NCBI GenBank assembly: GCA_964482025.1
Contig: CAYZVN010000004.1
Span: forward strand, 17,620-81,619
DNA length: 64,000 bases
Reading direction: 5' to 3'
Origin: UBA5868 sp964482025
GTDB lineage: Bacteria > Pseudomonadota > Gammaproteobacteria > Pseudomonadales > Cellvibrionaceae
The notes under the pieces were generated by a model that saw only the letters and a list, made by a program, of their open reading frames with translations, did no database searches and was not told the DNA's origin. The position numbers and the translations under genes are program-made. Positions 34,884 through 44,838 of the stretch are shown piece after piece. How positions within the stretch are numbered: the stretch's first letter is position 1; each line of letters opens with the position of its first letter.

Positions 34884-36873
34884 ATTCTTGCGCGAGAGTT
34901 TCTTCTGGTTTGTCGGCTTCGCCGGCGGCATTTTCCGCTGCTGTAGGAAGGCCGTCCACCAGCGTCATTTGTACGCGGCGCTTGACCAAGTCGACACCGC
35001 TGATTTGAACCTTCACCACATCATCCAAAGCAAAGCGTTTGTCGCCAACTTGCAATGTCATGCGTTTGGCATCAAACGTTTTCTCGACCTTTTTAGGGAT
35101 TTGTACAAAGCCTTCGAAGCCGGTCTCCAATAACTTCACGCCAAAGCCCTGTTGCGTGACTATGCGAATAACCCCTTCGCCGTCGAGACCAATTTTATCG
35201 GCGAGATATTGGCCGACCAGGATCTGCTCCAATTGACGCGAGGCTTGGCGACCTTGCTGTAGTGTTTCGCGCAGTTGCTCCAGTATTTTGGCGGGCATCT
35301 GTTGGGCTTGTTTGCCGTTTAAGATCTGCATGATCGACCAGTGATTGCAGAGGTCAACATAGCGCCGGATAGGGGAGGTAATGGTTGCGTAGTGGCTGAT
35401 GCCCATTGATAAATGTGGATCTGCCTCGGTGTTGATATCGCTGTTCTGCATCATCCGCTTGAGCGGGGCAAGAAGCGGGCGATGAGTCTCCGAGTTTTGC
35501 AGGAAATGCATGAATTCCACATGTCCCTGCAGCTCATTAATATGGTCTGAGTTGAACGTTTCACCCAAATCTTCACGCAGCACTGCGCGCACTTCGCCTA
35601 TGCGCTCCGGGCGAAAACCAAGGTGGGTAGTAAAGACGCCGGTTTTATGTTGTGCAAGGAAGTTGCCCGCGCAGATATTGGCGCACAACATGGCCTCTTC
35701 CACCAGACGGTGAGCGTCGTTACGCTCGCGTTTTTGGGCACCTTCCAAGACGCCTTTTTTGCTGACGATCAAGTCATAATCCACCTGCTCGTCGTACACC
35801 AGATGATGCTTTTGCCGATAAGCTAAACGCACTTGTGCCAATTGGCTGGCTTCGCGCAACGAAGTCAGCACCGCTTCGTCTTCCGACAGCTGTATCTCAT
35901 CTCCGCGCAGCATGGCACCGACGTCCTGATAGCTCAGCTTCGCCCGGGAGGCGATTTTGCCAAACATAAATTCAGAATCGGTAATTTCACCATCGGTCGC
36001 TATATCAATCCGCACGAGAAGGGCGGGGCGCTGCATTTCAGGCAGCAGTGAAAAAGCATCGTTAGCGAGATTTTCCGGCAGCATAGAAAGCGATTTACCC
36101 GGTAGATAAACGCTTTGACCAAAGCCGCGAGCACTTCTGGCAATAGGGGTGCCGGGGGCGACGAAATGCCCCGGGTCTGCAATCGCTACCCACAATTGCC
36201 AGCCGCTGCTTGTCTTGTCGACGTACACCGCGTCGTCCATATCGCGGGTAGTGGCCGCATCAATGGTGACAAATGGGAGTTCGGAAAAATCCTTGCGATC
36301 GGCTAAGTCGATTTTGCTGCGAATCTCTTCGGCCTGGGCCGTTGCATCGCGAGACCAGCTGCGGTGCAAACCGTATTGAGCGACGGTGATGTGGTGATGA
36401 ATAAAATCATCCTCAGGACTGCCCAGGCGGGCAATGATTTTCACCGAGGCCTTACCATCGTCGTAGGGGTGTTTATTCAGCTCGGCGAGTACCCAGTCAT
36501 TCTCCTGGGATTTTTTGCGCTGCGGCGGTGGAACGAAAAGCCAGCGCGCGCCCTGTTCGTCCGCTTGCACAAAGTGGTTGTTGCCTTTGATTTTATAGCG
36601 TCCGACAAATTGACCTGTGCCTACCGTCAAAAGCTCTTCGAGCTCGGCTTCCAGCTGGTCTTTATCGTTTTTCACCACATTGACTTTGATGCGGTCGCCT
36701 GGCAAAACTCGCTGCATCCGCTCGGGGTTAAGAAAGGCGGTGCGGCCATCGTCTAGCTTCACAAAGCCAAAACGCCCGTTTGCTCCGATGACGGTACCTT
36801 CCGCATAATCCTTGCTGGAAAGGATCTCATTTTTAAGCTGCGAAAGTTGGGCGATACTATTTTGGTCTAACAT
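34882..36873 (-). CDS. rnb: Exoribonuclease II (RNB family)
   Basis: A 663-residue 3'-5' exoribonuclease that degrades single-stranded RNA. Domain order: cold-shock domain (GTVIGANGRFGFVKLDDGRT), a second CSD, the RNB catalytic domain with FVTIDAATTRDMDDAVYV (the four Asp that bind metal), and a C-terminal S1 domain (GVIRIVTQQGFGVKLLETGF). The length and the D-x5-DMDD motif fit RNase II better than the longer RNase R. The ATG at 36873 is chosen because the longer frame runs into the DUF1653 side. Convergent with tonB. Confidence 0.9.
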   Translation of the reverse strand: MLDQNSIAQLSQLKNEILSSKDYAEGTVIGANGRFGFVKLDDGRTAFLNPERMQRVLPGDRIKVNVVKNDKDQLEAELEELLTVGTGQFVGRYKIKGNNHFVQADEQGARWLFVPPPQRKKSQENDWVLAELNKHPYDDGKASVKIIARLGSPEDDFIHHHITVAQYGLHRSWSRDATAQAEEIRSKIDLADRKDFSELPFVTIDAATTRDMDDAVYVDKTSSGWQLWVAIADPGHFVAPGTPIARSARGFGQSVYLPGKSLSMLPENLANDAFSLLPEMQRPALLVRIDIATDGEITDSEFMFGKIASRAKLSYQDVGAMLRGDEIQLSEDEAVLTSLREASQLAQVRLAYRQKHHLVYDEQVDYDLIVSKKGVLEGAQKRERNDAHRLVEEAMLCANICAGNFLAQHKTGVFTTHLGFRPERIGEVRAVLREDLGETFNSDHINELQGHVEFMHFLQNSETHRPLLAPLKRMMQNSDINTEADPHLSMGISHYATITSPIRRYVDLCNHWSIMQILNGKQAQQMPAKILEQLRETLQQGRQASRQLEQILVGQYLADKIGLDGEGVIRIVTQQGFGVKLLETGFEGFVQIPKKVEKTFDAKRMTLQVGDKRFALDDVVKVQISGVDLVKRRVQMTLVDGLPTAAENAAGEADKPEETLAQE

Positions 36874-37027
36874 GGGTAACCCCGTGGCTGTCTGAGGTCG
36901 CGCATGATACCAGCTCGGGCACCAATCGATAAGCTTGGATGCACGCCCCGGAGGTGTTGCGCGCCACATCCACGTCACGCAACACTCGATACGACTCACA
37001 CTCAGCCATAGGTCACCGTTATTCGTT

Positions 37028-37282
37028 ATGTCTATTACCGTTTCTGCTCACCATGATCGACTGCCGCCGGGACGCTACCGCCACTACAAAGGAAGGGATT
37101 ATGAAGTCTTGGGGGTGGCCCGCCACTCGGAGACCGAGGAGTTCCTGGTGGTGTATCGCTGCTTGTACGGTGATGGAAGCCTGTGGGTGCGGCCGCTATC
37201 GATGTTCGTCGAATCTGTATCGATTGGCGGGGAAACCCTAGAGCGATTTACCTATATCGGACCCGTAGAGCAGGAAGTTTGA
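37028..37282 (+). CDS. DUF1653 family protein
   Basis: An 84-residue cytoplasmic protein with the DUF1653 signature: PPGRYRHYKGRDYEVLGVAR, VVYRCLYGDGSLWVRPLSMF and RFTYIGP. Its function is unknown. The ATG at 37028 starts close to the domain. It ends one base before tadA, so the genes are likely coupled, an arrangement conserved in several gammaproteobacteria. Confidence 0.88.
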   Translation: MSITVSAHHDRLPPGRYRHYKGRDYEVLGVARHSETEEFLVVYRCLYGDGSLWVRPLSMFVESVSIGGETLERFTYIGPVEQEV

Positions 37283-37283
37283 T

Positions 37284-37805
37284 GTGACCGCAGATCTCGA
37301 TAGCACTTATATGCAGCTGGCGCTGGAGCTGGCGGCGGAAGCAGCGGCTGCCGGCGAGGTGCCGGTGGGTGCAGTGGTTGTGTGCGACGGCGAGATCATC
37401 GGGCGCGGATGGAATCGTCCGATCAGCACTTGTGATGCCACCGCGCACGCAGAAATAGTGGCGCTGCGAGAGGCCTGCCGCGCATGCGCCAATTATCGCC
37501 TGCCGGAGGCGACACTCTATGTAACCATCGAACCCTGCACTATGTGCGTCGGCGCTATGATCCACGCGCGTATCGGTCGGGTGGTATTCGGTGCGCCGGA
37601 GCCTAAAGCGGGGGCGTTGGTGAGCCAGCTGCAGCTGGCGCAAGCCAGTCACTGGAATCACCGGCTGCAGGTAAGCGGAGGGGTTTGTGCGGATGAGGCG
37701 GCACAAACGATGCGCCGCTTTTTTCAGCAGCGGCGCGAACAGGCGCGCGGCTATAAGGCGTCGTCTGAGTCGCAGGCGCTACATGGAGGTGGTGGAGGTG
37801 ATTGA
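37284..37805 (+). CDS. tadA: tRNA adenosine(34) deaminase TadA
   Basis: TadA converts A34 to inosine in tRNA-Arg(ACG) and is essential in most bacteria. The 173-residue protein has the zinc-deaminase motifs HAEIVAL (catalytic Glu) and PCTMC, plus AGEVPVGAVVV at the N-terminus. The start is GTG at 37284. The last ~9 codons overlap the 3' end of mltF on the other strand (27 bases), and the Gly-rich tail is probably a readout of that overlap. Confidence 0.95.
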   Translation: MTADLDSTYMQLALELAAEAAAAGEVPVGAVVVCDGEIIGRGWNRPISTCDATAHAEIVALREACRACANYRLPEATLYVTIEPCTMCVGAMIHARIGRVVFGAPEPKAGALVSQLQLAQASHWNHRLQVSGGVCADEAAQTMRRFFQQRREQARGYKASSESQALHGGGGGD

Positions 37806-39305
37806 GCTGGCGGCGAATTGCTGGTTGGCGATCGCCTCACTGATAATGAAATTGAAGTCGTCTTCGGCGGGTTCGGACGTGCTCATAGCCAGCGCAGTTG
37901 TCTGATCCCGCTCCAGATCATTCCACGCAAGAATGGTGTAGAAATTGCGGATGTTCTGCACATAGTCCACCGCTTCTTGACCGCGCGCGTAACCGTGTTT
38001 GGTGAATTTGTAGTATTGACGCTTAGAGAGCAGTGGCAGGTAATCTTTAATATCGGCCCAGCGATTGGGGTTCGCCCCGTGCTGTTGGGCGAGAATGCGC
38101 GCATCTTCTAAGTGACCGTAGCCCACATTGTATGCGGCGAGGGCCAGCCAAATGCGCTCCTGACCAGTGACGCTAGCGGGAATACGGTCGAGCAGCTTGC
38201 GGAAGTAGCGCGTGCCGCCTTCGATACTTTGCTCGGGGTTCAGGCGGTTCTTGATGTTCATTTCTTTTGCCGTATTCAAGGTCAGCATCATGAAGCCCCG
38301 CACCCCGGTGGGTGACACGGCTTTCGGGTTCCAGTGTGACTCTTGATAGGCGAGAGCTGCCATTAACAGCCAGTCCAGCTCCTGTTCCTCTGCAGCCTCC
38401 TTGATCTTATCGCGCCACAGCGGCAGGCGCTCTTCGACACGGCGCGCAAATACTAAGGCGTCCGCATAGCCGATCTCACCGCTGCGGTTATAAAAGCGCT
38501 CGCGCATATCCGTAAGTGCGCCGCTCTGCTCCATAGTGGTGAGAAACTCATTGGCGGCATCCAGCAGGCTGGTGTCATTGGTTTTCGGGAACGCCCATGC
38601 TAAGGGTTCCGGCTGTTCGCTGATATTAAAAGCGACTTTGGCCTTTGGGTAGACCGCGCTATTCAGTTCGAAGGCGTTGGAGTCGACAATGGCGTAATCG
38701 ATCTTGCGGTTGTGCACCATCTCCATCAGGTCGAGCATTTCCACGTCGTGGCGCTCCTCCCACGCAAGCGCCGGATACTGTTTCTGCAGCTCCCGCAAGC
38801 GCTCAGCATGAGCGCTGCCATGCAACACAAGGAGATTTTTTCCGACGAGATCTTCCACCGATGCGGGCCGGCCGTCGCCGGAGTGATAGATCAATTGTTG
38901 CGTAACATGGATGTAAGGCCGGCTGAAGGTGACGTCGCGCTTGCGCCGCTCGGTGACGGTCAGGCCAGCGGCCGCGAAATGTCCCGCTTGTCCGACTCTG
39001 TCGATCAGTTGTCCAAGATCCTCTTCCTCAACAATGTTGAGCTCCACCCCCAGACGCTTCGCGAAGGCCTTCGCCAGCGTGTACTCAAAGCCGGTGTAAC
39101 CGTCGTTTCCTTCGAAGTAGGTGGTGGGACCGTTGCGGGAGATGATGGTGAGCTGGCCGCTCGCTTGAATTTGTTCAAGGGTCGTCGGCGTACGGCTACC
39201 CACCAGCGGCGCGGATAAGGCCGCCGCTAGAGTTAGCAGTTTAATTTGCTGGGCAAAGCGTCGCAGGCCGCGCCATAAGACGCCGAGCTTTTGTTGCCAA
39301 CGCAT
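37779..39305 (-). CDS. mltF: Membrane-bound lytic murein transglycosylase F
   Basis: MltF cleaves peptidoglycan glycan strands to 1,6-anhydro ends. The ~508-residue protein has an N-terminal hydrophobic anchor (LLTLAAALSAPLVG), a solute-binding-protein-like regulatory domain (GFEYTLAKAFAKRLGVELNI) and a C-terminal SLT domain with the catalytic Glu in YQESHWNP and the GVRGFMMLTLNTA and AAYNVGYGH motifs. The ATG at 39305 is preferred because GGAG lies six bases upstream. It is convergent with tadA and divergent from purL. Confidence 0.92.
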   Translation of the reverse strand: MRWQQKLGVLWRGLRRFAQQIKLLTLAAALSAPLVGSRTPTTLEQIQASGQLTIISRNGPTTYFEGNDGYTGFEYTLAKAFAKRLGVELNIVEEEDLGQLIDRVGQAGHFAAAGLTVTERRKRDVTFSRPYIHVTQQLIYHSGDGRPASVEDLVGKNLLVLHGSAHAERLRELQKQYPALAWEERHDVEMLDLMEMVHNRKIDYAIVDSNAFELNSAVYPKAKVAFNISEQPEPLAWAFPKTNDTSLLDAANEFLTTMEQSGALTDMRERFYNRSGEIGYADALVFARRVEERLPLWRDKIKEAAEEQELDWLLMAALAYQESHWNPKAVSPTGVRGFMMLTLNTAKEMNIKNRLNPEQSIEGGTRYFRKLLDRIPASVTGQERIWLALAAYNVGYGHLEDARILAQQHGANPNRWADIKDYLPLLSKRQYYKFTKHGYARGQEAVDYVQNIRNFYTILAWNDLERDQTTALAMSTSEPAEDDFNFIISEAIANQQFAASSITSTTSM

Positions 39306-39645
39306 TTTCAGCTCCATTGATGAGCCCACCCTCTTTCGGAGTTGTCGCAAGTTTTTCCCTTGGGCAAAGTTGATTGCCGTGACATAAAAATGTGAACTTG
39401 AACAAAATTTGTGCAATTTTACCTGAGCGAAACTGAGCTGCCTAGCTTGCGGGCCAGCGGATTTTGCGGTATTGCGACCGAAACCAGTATAAAAAACTGT
39501 GCGTTATACAACGTTTGAATAACGAAAAAGGTCATTGCGCAGGTCTCGGTCGGGCGCTCACTTGTGCTCTTCGGGCTGCCGAGGCTGGGCAATTGCAGTA
39601 CAATGCGGACCCCGATTTGATGCTGTGTGTGAGAACCCTTCATTT
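39306..39645. promoter_or_regulatory. Divergent mltF-purL intergenic region
   Basis: About 340 bp without a gene. A TACAAT -10-like box (39599-39604) lies 42 bases before the purL ATG, but no good -35 matches it. I see no PurR-type palindrome and no hairpin of note. The AT-rich part at 39380-39420 may hold the mltF promoter. Confidence 0.35.
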
Positions 39646-42600
39646 ATGTTGATTTTGCCTGGTGCCGCTGCTCTTTCTGCCTTCCGCCGTGACAAATTAT
39701 TGCATTCGCTGCGCGAGCGTCAGCCGGGCATCAGCGATATAGCGGCCGAATATATTCACTTCGTTGAGCTGACGGAGGCTCTGGACGGCCACGAGACTGA
39801 GCTGTTGGCGCAGCTACTGACTTACGGTCCCAAAGCCGCCAAAGTGTCCCTGAAAGGCAGTTTACTGCTGACAGTACCCCGGCCGGGTACGATTTCTCCC
39901 TGGTCATCCAAAGCCACCGATATTGCGCACAACGCCGGCCTGCATAAGGTGCGCCGCATTGAGCGCGGGGTCGCCTACTACATCCGCGGATCGTTCGATG
40001 CGCAAGCGGTACTTCCACTGGTCCACGACCGCATGGTGGAAACGGTCTATGACAGCCTGGATGACGCCGCCGTACTGTTTGAGCGCCACGAGCCGCGTCC
40101 GCTGCACGTGGTGGACATTATCAGCGGTGGTCGCATTGCCCTAGAAGTGGCCAATACCGAGCTAGGTCTGGCTTTGGCGGAAGATGAAATCGACTACCTG
40201 TTCGACAACTTCCAGCAACTGGGACGCAACCCCACCGATGTGGAGTTGATGATGTTTGCCCAGGCGAACTCCGAACACTGCCGCCACAAAATCTTTAACG
40301 CCAGCTGGACACTGGACGGCCGTGAGCAAGACTTGTCGCTGTTCAAAATGATCAAAAATACCTATGCGCAGGCCGGCGACAACGTCTTATCGGCCTATGC
40401 CGATAACGCATCGGTGATCCGTGGCACGGAAGCGGGGCGCTTCTACCCCGATCCCGCCAGCGGCGAATACCGCGCACACCAGGAGCCGATTCATATCCTG
40501 ATGAAGGTGGAAACCCACAACCATCCCACGGCTATAGCGCCCTTCCCCGGAGCAGGCACGGGCGCGGGCGGTGAGATTCGCGATGAAGGCGCGGTTGGTA
40601 AAGGCTCTAAACCGAAGGTCGGTTTAACCGGCTTCACCGTCTCTAACTTGCAAATCCCGGGTTACGAGCAGCCGTGGGAAGAGAACTACGGCAAGCCGGA
40701 TCGCATTGTTTCCGCGCTGGACATCATGATCGAAGGCCCCTTGGGTGGCGCCGCGTTTAATAATGAGTTTGGCCGGCCGAATATTTGCGGTTACTTCCGC
40801 ACTTTCGAGCAAGACCACCACGGTGAGCGCCGTGGCTATCACAAGCCGATTATGTTGGCCGGCGGTTACGGCAACATTAAAGAAGAACATATCGCGCAAC
40901 AGCCCTTTGCTCCGGGCGCTAAATTGGTGGTACTGGGCGGCCCTGCCATGCTGATTGGTCTGGGTGGCGGCGCCGCCTCTTCCATGACCTCGGGCACCTC
41001 CACCGAATCCTTGGATTTTGCCTCGGTGCAGCGACAGAACCCGGAGATGGAGCGTCGCTGTCAAGAAGTGATCGACCGCTGCTGGCAGTTGGGAACGGAC
41101 AACCCCATCGCCTTCATCCACGACGTCGGTGCGGGCGGCTTATCGAATGCCTTTCCTGAGTTGGTAAAAGACGGCGGCTGCGGTGGCCGTTTTGAGCTGC
41201 GCGATGTACCCAATGACGAGCCGGGCATGTCGCCGCTGGAGATCTGGTGTAACGAATCGCAAGAGCGCTATGTGTTAGCCATTGCACCGGAAAATCTCGC
41301 CCGTTTTGAAGAGATCTGCCGGCGCGAACGCTGCCCTTATGCGGTGGTGGGTGAAGCGACAGAAGAGAAAACCTTGATATTGAACGATCGCGTGCTCGAG
41401 GCGCGCCCCATCGATTTGCCGATGTCGGTGTTGTTCGGCAAGCCGCCCAAAATGCATCGCGTCGCCGAGACGCTCGAACTCCGCCAGGAGCCGCTCGACC
41501 TCTCCGAAGTCTCCCTGGCGCAAGCGGTGGAGTTGGTGCTGCAGCACCCGGCCGTCGCGAGCAAGCAATTCTTGATTACCATTGGTGACCGCTCGGTGAC
41601 CGGTCAAGTCGTGCGCGACCAAATGGTCGGCCCTTGGCAGGTGCCGGTAGCGGACTGTGCGGTCACCACCGCGTCCTACGACACTTACGCCGGTGAGGCC
41701 ATGAGTATGGGCGAGCGCACGCCGGCCGCGCTGCTGGATGCCCCGGCCTCTGGACGCATGGCCATAGGCGAAGCCATTACCAATATTGCCGCGACTCGTA
41801 TCGGCCAATTGCGCGACATTAAACTGTCGGCCAACTGGATGTGCGCCGCCGGTCACCCGGGGGAAGAGGAGAAGCTGTTCCGTACGGTGGAAGCGGTGGG
41901 TATGGAGCTGTGCCCCCAGTTGGGCCTGACCATTCCGGTGGGCAAGGACTCCATGTCCATGCGTACCCAGTGGCAAAAAGCGGGGCGGGACCATGCGGTC
42001 ACCGCACCTTTGTCGCTGGTGATCTCTGCCTTTGCGCCAGTGTTGGATGTGCGCAAAACAGTGACGCCACAGTTGCGGACGGATATCGAGGATACCGTTT
42101 TGTTATTGGTGGATGTGGCCGATGGACGTCAGCGTCTCGGTGCGTCCATCTTGGCGCAAACCCGCAAGCAATTGGGTGACGCTACGCCGGACCTCGATGA
42201 TCCCGCACAGTTGCAGGGCTTCTTTGATGGCATGCAAGCAAACTTGGATGCGGGCGCGGTGCTCGCCTACCACGATCGCAGTGATGGTGGGCTCTTTACC
42301 ACCTTGGCAGAGATGACGTTTGCTGGGCGCTGTGGCGTTCAGGTGGACTTGGCCGCGCTGGGTGGTGAGCCACTGCCGGCGCTCTTTAATGAAGAGCTGG
42401 GCGCGGTGCTGCAGGTGCGTGCCGGGGATGTCGCCGCCGTAGAACAGCGCTTTGTCGCCGCCGGTTGTTCCCGCGTGGTGACGATTGGCCGGGTAACGGC
42501 TGAGCAGGATTTTGTGGTGCAGCAGGGCGGCGAGGTTCTCTACCGCTCCACGCGCTCGGCGCTGCAGACGCTATGGGCGAAAACCAGTTATCACATCCAG

Positions 42601-43506
42601 TCGCTGCGCGATAACCCCGAGTGTGCGGCACAAGAGTTTCAGACAATCCCCGCCGACGACCCAGGCCTTAGCGCCAAGCTCACTTACGATCCGTCAGAAG
42701 ACATCACCGCGCCCTACATCAACCGAGGGGTGAAACCGAAAGTGGCGATTCTGCGGGAGCAGGGCGTTAACGGCCAGGTGGAAATGGCAGCGGCGTTTGA
42801 CCGCGCCGGTTTCGCGGCGGTGGATGTCCACATGAGCGACATCCTCGCGGGTCGGGTAGGTCTGAATGATTTTAAAGGCGTAGCGGCTTGCGGCGGCTTC
42901 TCCTACGGCGACGTCTTAGGCGCAGGCGAAGGCTGGGCGAAGACCATCTTGTTCAACAGCCACGCCCGCGATGCGTTTGCGGCTTTCTTCCAGCGCAGCG
43001 ATACCTTTAGCTTAGGGGTGTGCAATGGCTGCCAGATGATGTCGAACCTGAAGTCGCTGATTCCCGGTGCGGATCACTGGCCGCGCTTTGTGCGTAACCT
43101 GTCGGAGCAATTCGAGGCGCGGGTCTCACTGGTGCGCATCGAAGAGTCGCCGTCGGTTCTGCTAAAAGGGATGGCGGGGTCGCACTTACCGGTGGCGGTC
43201 GCCCATGGTGAAGGGCGTGCCGAGTTTGCCGATGAAGAGGCGCTGCGCAACTGCGACCAAAGCGGTTTGGTGGCGGTGCGCTTTATCAATAACCACTTGC
43301 AGCCGGCATCTATGTACCCCGCCAACCCCAATGGCTCGCCGCTGGGTATCACCAGTCTGACCAGTCGCGACGGTCGGGTCACCATTATGATGCCGCACCC
43401 GGAGCGGGTGTACCGCACGGTCACCAACTCCTGGCAGCCGGAAGGCTGGAGCGAAGACGGCGGTTGGTTGAGAATGTTCCGCAACGCTCGGGTGTTTGTC
43501 GATTGA
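39646..43506 (+). CDS. purL: Phosphoribosylformylglycinamidine synthase, single-chain
   Basis: PurL converts FGAR to FGAM with glutamine and ATP, step 4 of purine synthesis. The 1286-residue long form has the N-terminal PurS-like domain, the linker, two AIRS-type halves (HNHPTAIAPFPGAGTGAGGE; LSANWMCAAGHPGEEEKLF) and the C-terminal class I glutamine amidotransferase with the nucleophile in LGVCNGCQMM and the His/Glu of VAHGEGRAEF. The ATG at 39646 (MLILPGAAALSAFRRDK) is chosen over the longer frame, which is not conserved. Confidence 0.97.
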   Translation: MLILPGAAALSAFRRDKLLHSLRERQPGISDIAAEYIHFVELTEALDGHETELLAQLLTYGPKAAKVSLKGSLLLTVPRPGTISPWSSKATDIAHNAGLHKVRRIERGVAYYIRGSFDAQAVLPLVHDRMVETVYDSLDDAAVLFERHEPRPLHVVDIISGGRIALEVANTELGLALAEDEIDYLFDNFQQLGRNPTDVELMMFAQANSEHCRHKIFNASWTLDGREQDLSLFKMIKNTYAQAGDNVLSAYADNASVIRGTEAGRFYPDPASGEYRAHQEPIHILMKVETHNHPTAIAPFPGAGTGAGGEIRDEGAVGKGSKPKVGLTGFTVSNLQIPGYEQPWEENYGKPDRIVSALDIMIEGPLGGAAFNNEFGRPNICGYFRTFEQDHHGERRGYHKPIMLAGGYGNIKEEHIAQQPFAPGAKLVVLGGPAMLIGLGGGAASSMTSGTSTESLDFASVQRQNPEMERRCQEVIDRCWQLGTDNPIAFIHDVGAGGLSNAFPELVKDGGCGGRFELRDVPNDEPGMSPLEIWCNESQERYVLAIAPENLARFEEICRRERCPYAVVGEATEEKTLILNDRVLEARPIDLPMSVLFGKPPKMHRVAETLELRQEPLDLSEVSLAQAVELVLQHPAVASKQFLITIGDRSVTGQVVRDQMVGPWQVPVADCAVTTASYDTYAGEAMSMGERTPAALLDAPASGRMAIGEAITNIAATRIGQLRDIKLSANWMCAAGHPGEEEKLFRTVEAVGMELCPQLGLTIPVGKDSMSMRTQWQKAGRDHAVTAPLSLVISAFAPVLDVRKTVTPQLRTDIEDTVLLLVDVADGRQRLGASILAQTRKQLGDATPDLDDPAQLQGFFDGMQANLDAGAVLAYHDRSDGGLFTTLAEMTFAGRCGVQVDLAALGGEPLPALFNEELGAVLQVRAGDVAAVEQRFVAAGCSRVVTIGRVTAEQDFVVQQGGEVLYRSTRSALQTLWAKTSYHIQSLRDNPECAAQEFQTIPADDPGLSAKLTYDPSEDITAPYINRGVKPKVAILREQGVNGQVEMAAAFDRAGFAAVDVHMSDILAGRVGLNDFKGVAACGGFSYGDVLGAGEGWAKTILFNSHARDAFAAFFQRSDTFSLGVCNGCQMMSNLKSLIPGADHWPRFVRNLSEQFEARVSLVRIEESPSVLLKGMAGSHLPVAVAHGEGRAEFADEEALRNCDQSGLVAVRFINNHLQPASMYPANPNGSPLGITSLTSRDGRVTIMMPHPERVYRTVTNSWQPEGWSEDGGWLRMFRNARVFVD

Positions 43507-43511
43507 TGCTT

Positions 43512-43544
43512 TTGGCCGTGACGCTAATCAGTGCTCACGGCCAA
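43512..43544 (+). terminator. Terminator-like hairpin after purL
   Basis: TTGGCCGTGA / TCACGGCCAA is a perfect 10-bp stem with a 13-base loop, five bases after the purL stop, followed by CTGTTTTA. Confidence 0.65.
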
Positions 43545-43618
43545 CTGTTTTACCTTTACTGAGAATTGCCTTTGCTGAGAACTACCTTCGGAGCCAATGC
43601 CACCGTTTTTGCGGAGCG

Positions 43619-44755
43619 TTACGAAGCGGGTTTTGAAATTAAGATGGCCGCGCGATATTGGTTGCGGCCGTATTTGATCATCTTCGCGAAGTCGGACAAG
43701 GGCACCGGTACGTAAACGGTGTCCACCGGCGTTTTCCATTCATCCTCGTCGACTTCGGGATCGTTGAAGTAGGCAAAATCCTCATCAATATCCACTAGCC
43801 ATACCCAGTGCGGCCCTTTGCTGCGATTCATGCGGTAGGTGCTGATCAGCAAAATAATTTGCTCGCCGGCGCGCAGGGCTTCGCGTGCGGCCTCTATGTC
43901 TTTAGGAAAGGGCTCAACCGACAGGCCGCAGGCGGCCGCTTGCTGGGCTAAATCGTGGTGAATCAGCTCGATAATTTCCTTTTTTTTGGGACTGCGCACC
44001 GAATCGAGAAACGGCGGCTCTTCATTGGCAAGCCACAGCCGTACCCGATAACCGCGCCTGTGCGCAGCCAGTGCCAAACCATAGGGCGAGGTGCCGCCGT
44101 GGCCGGTAGTCATAAAAATGGTGGTAGCTTCGCGCCAGATATTTAACTCTTCAATTTGATTCATGGGCTGATTGGGATTCGCCTGTTTGGCCGCCATCAG
44201 CAGCGAGGCGGGACCGCAGGTGAAATCCGTCGTCTGCGTGTAGTAAGGCAATTGCGAAGGAATTTGTCGGTCGATTTGCAAACGCTTTTCCATCCGGTAG
44301 CCGTCATTGCCATCCTCGTAATAGTGGTGCAGGCGGCGTATGGGCTCGTAGCCGAGCGACTGATACAGCTTTTGCGCCCCGGGATTGTCGTCGGCCACTT
44401 CCAGGCGGATAAATAGGGAGCTGCGTTTGCGCGCGGAAGTTTCCATGGTCAAAATCAATTGGCGCGCATGGCCTTTGCCGCGCTCGTCCGGGTGAACCGC
44501 CAATGAATAGATCCGCGCAAGTGAGGTGCCGCGATGGAACAACAGCAGGCCATAACCCGCCAGGGTGGTCGCGGTGGCGGTTGCGTCCGCCTCGGTATTG
44601 GCGCGATCAATCACCCAAAGTTGGGCGGTGCTTTTGGTGAGGAAATAGCGAAAGCTGCGCTTGCTGATGCGGTCGTGGGTAAAGCAAAGATTTTCTAAGT
44701 TGATAAGACCTTGAAGATCATCCAGGGTGGCGATGCGGGGGGGATGAGAAGTCAT
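43619..44755 (-). CDS. GNAT acetyltransferase - C39-like peptidase fusion
   Basis: A 378-residue two-domain protein. Residues ~5-160 are a GNAT domain (IYSLAVHPDERGKGHARQLI is the acetyl-CoA loop; RLEVADDNPGAQKLYQSLGY is also typical). Residues ~180-378 are a papain-like C39/BtrH-type peptidase with the Cys in TDFTCGPASLLMA and the His in HWVWLVDID. It is divergently transcribed from the RLAN/RimK-type ATP-grasp gene, with 83 bases between starts. This pairing is known from comparative work on ATP-grasp amidoligases. I infer opposing ligase and protease activities on a common peptide or protein. The ATG at 44755 opens MTSHPPRIATLDD. Confidence 0.85.
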   Translation of the reverse strand: MTSHPPRIATLDDLQGLINLENLCFTHDRISKRSFRYFLTKSTAQLWVIDRANTEADATATATTLAGYGLLLFHRGTSLARIYSLAVHPDERGKGHARQLILTMETSARKRSSLFIRLEVADDNPGAQKLYQSLGYEPIRRLHHYYEDGNDGYRMEKRLQIDRQIPSQLPYYTQTTDFTCGPASLLMAAKQANPNQPMNQIEELNIWREATTIFMTTGHGGTSPYGLALAAHRRGYRVRLWLANEEPPFLDSVRSPKKKEIIELIHHDLAQQAAACGLSVEPFPKDIEAAREALRAGEQIILLISTYRMNRSKGPHWVWLVDIDEDFAYFNDPEVDEDEWKTPVDTVYVPVPLSDFAKMIKYGRNQYRAAILISKPAS

Positions 44756-44838
44756 AAAAATAGTACTTGATAAGTTGCCAGATTTTGCCACACTTGCGCG
44801 CGACCGCAAGCGGTTTATCCTTTCGGACCTTCAAGTAT

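Noticed and set aside
41275..41994. 239-codon minus-strand ORF inside purL
   Set aside because: Antisense to the conserved PurL coding frame, with no domain.
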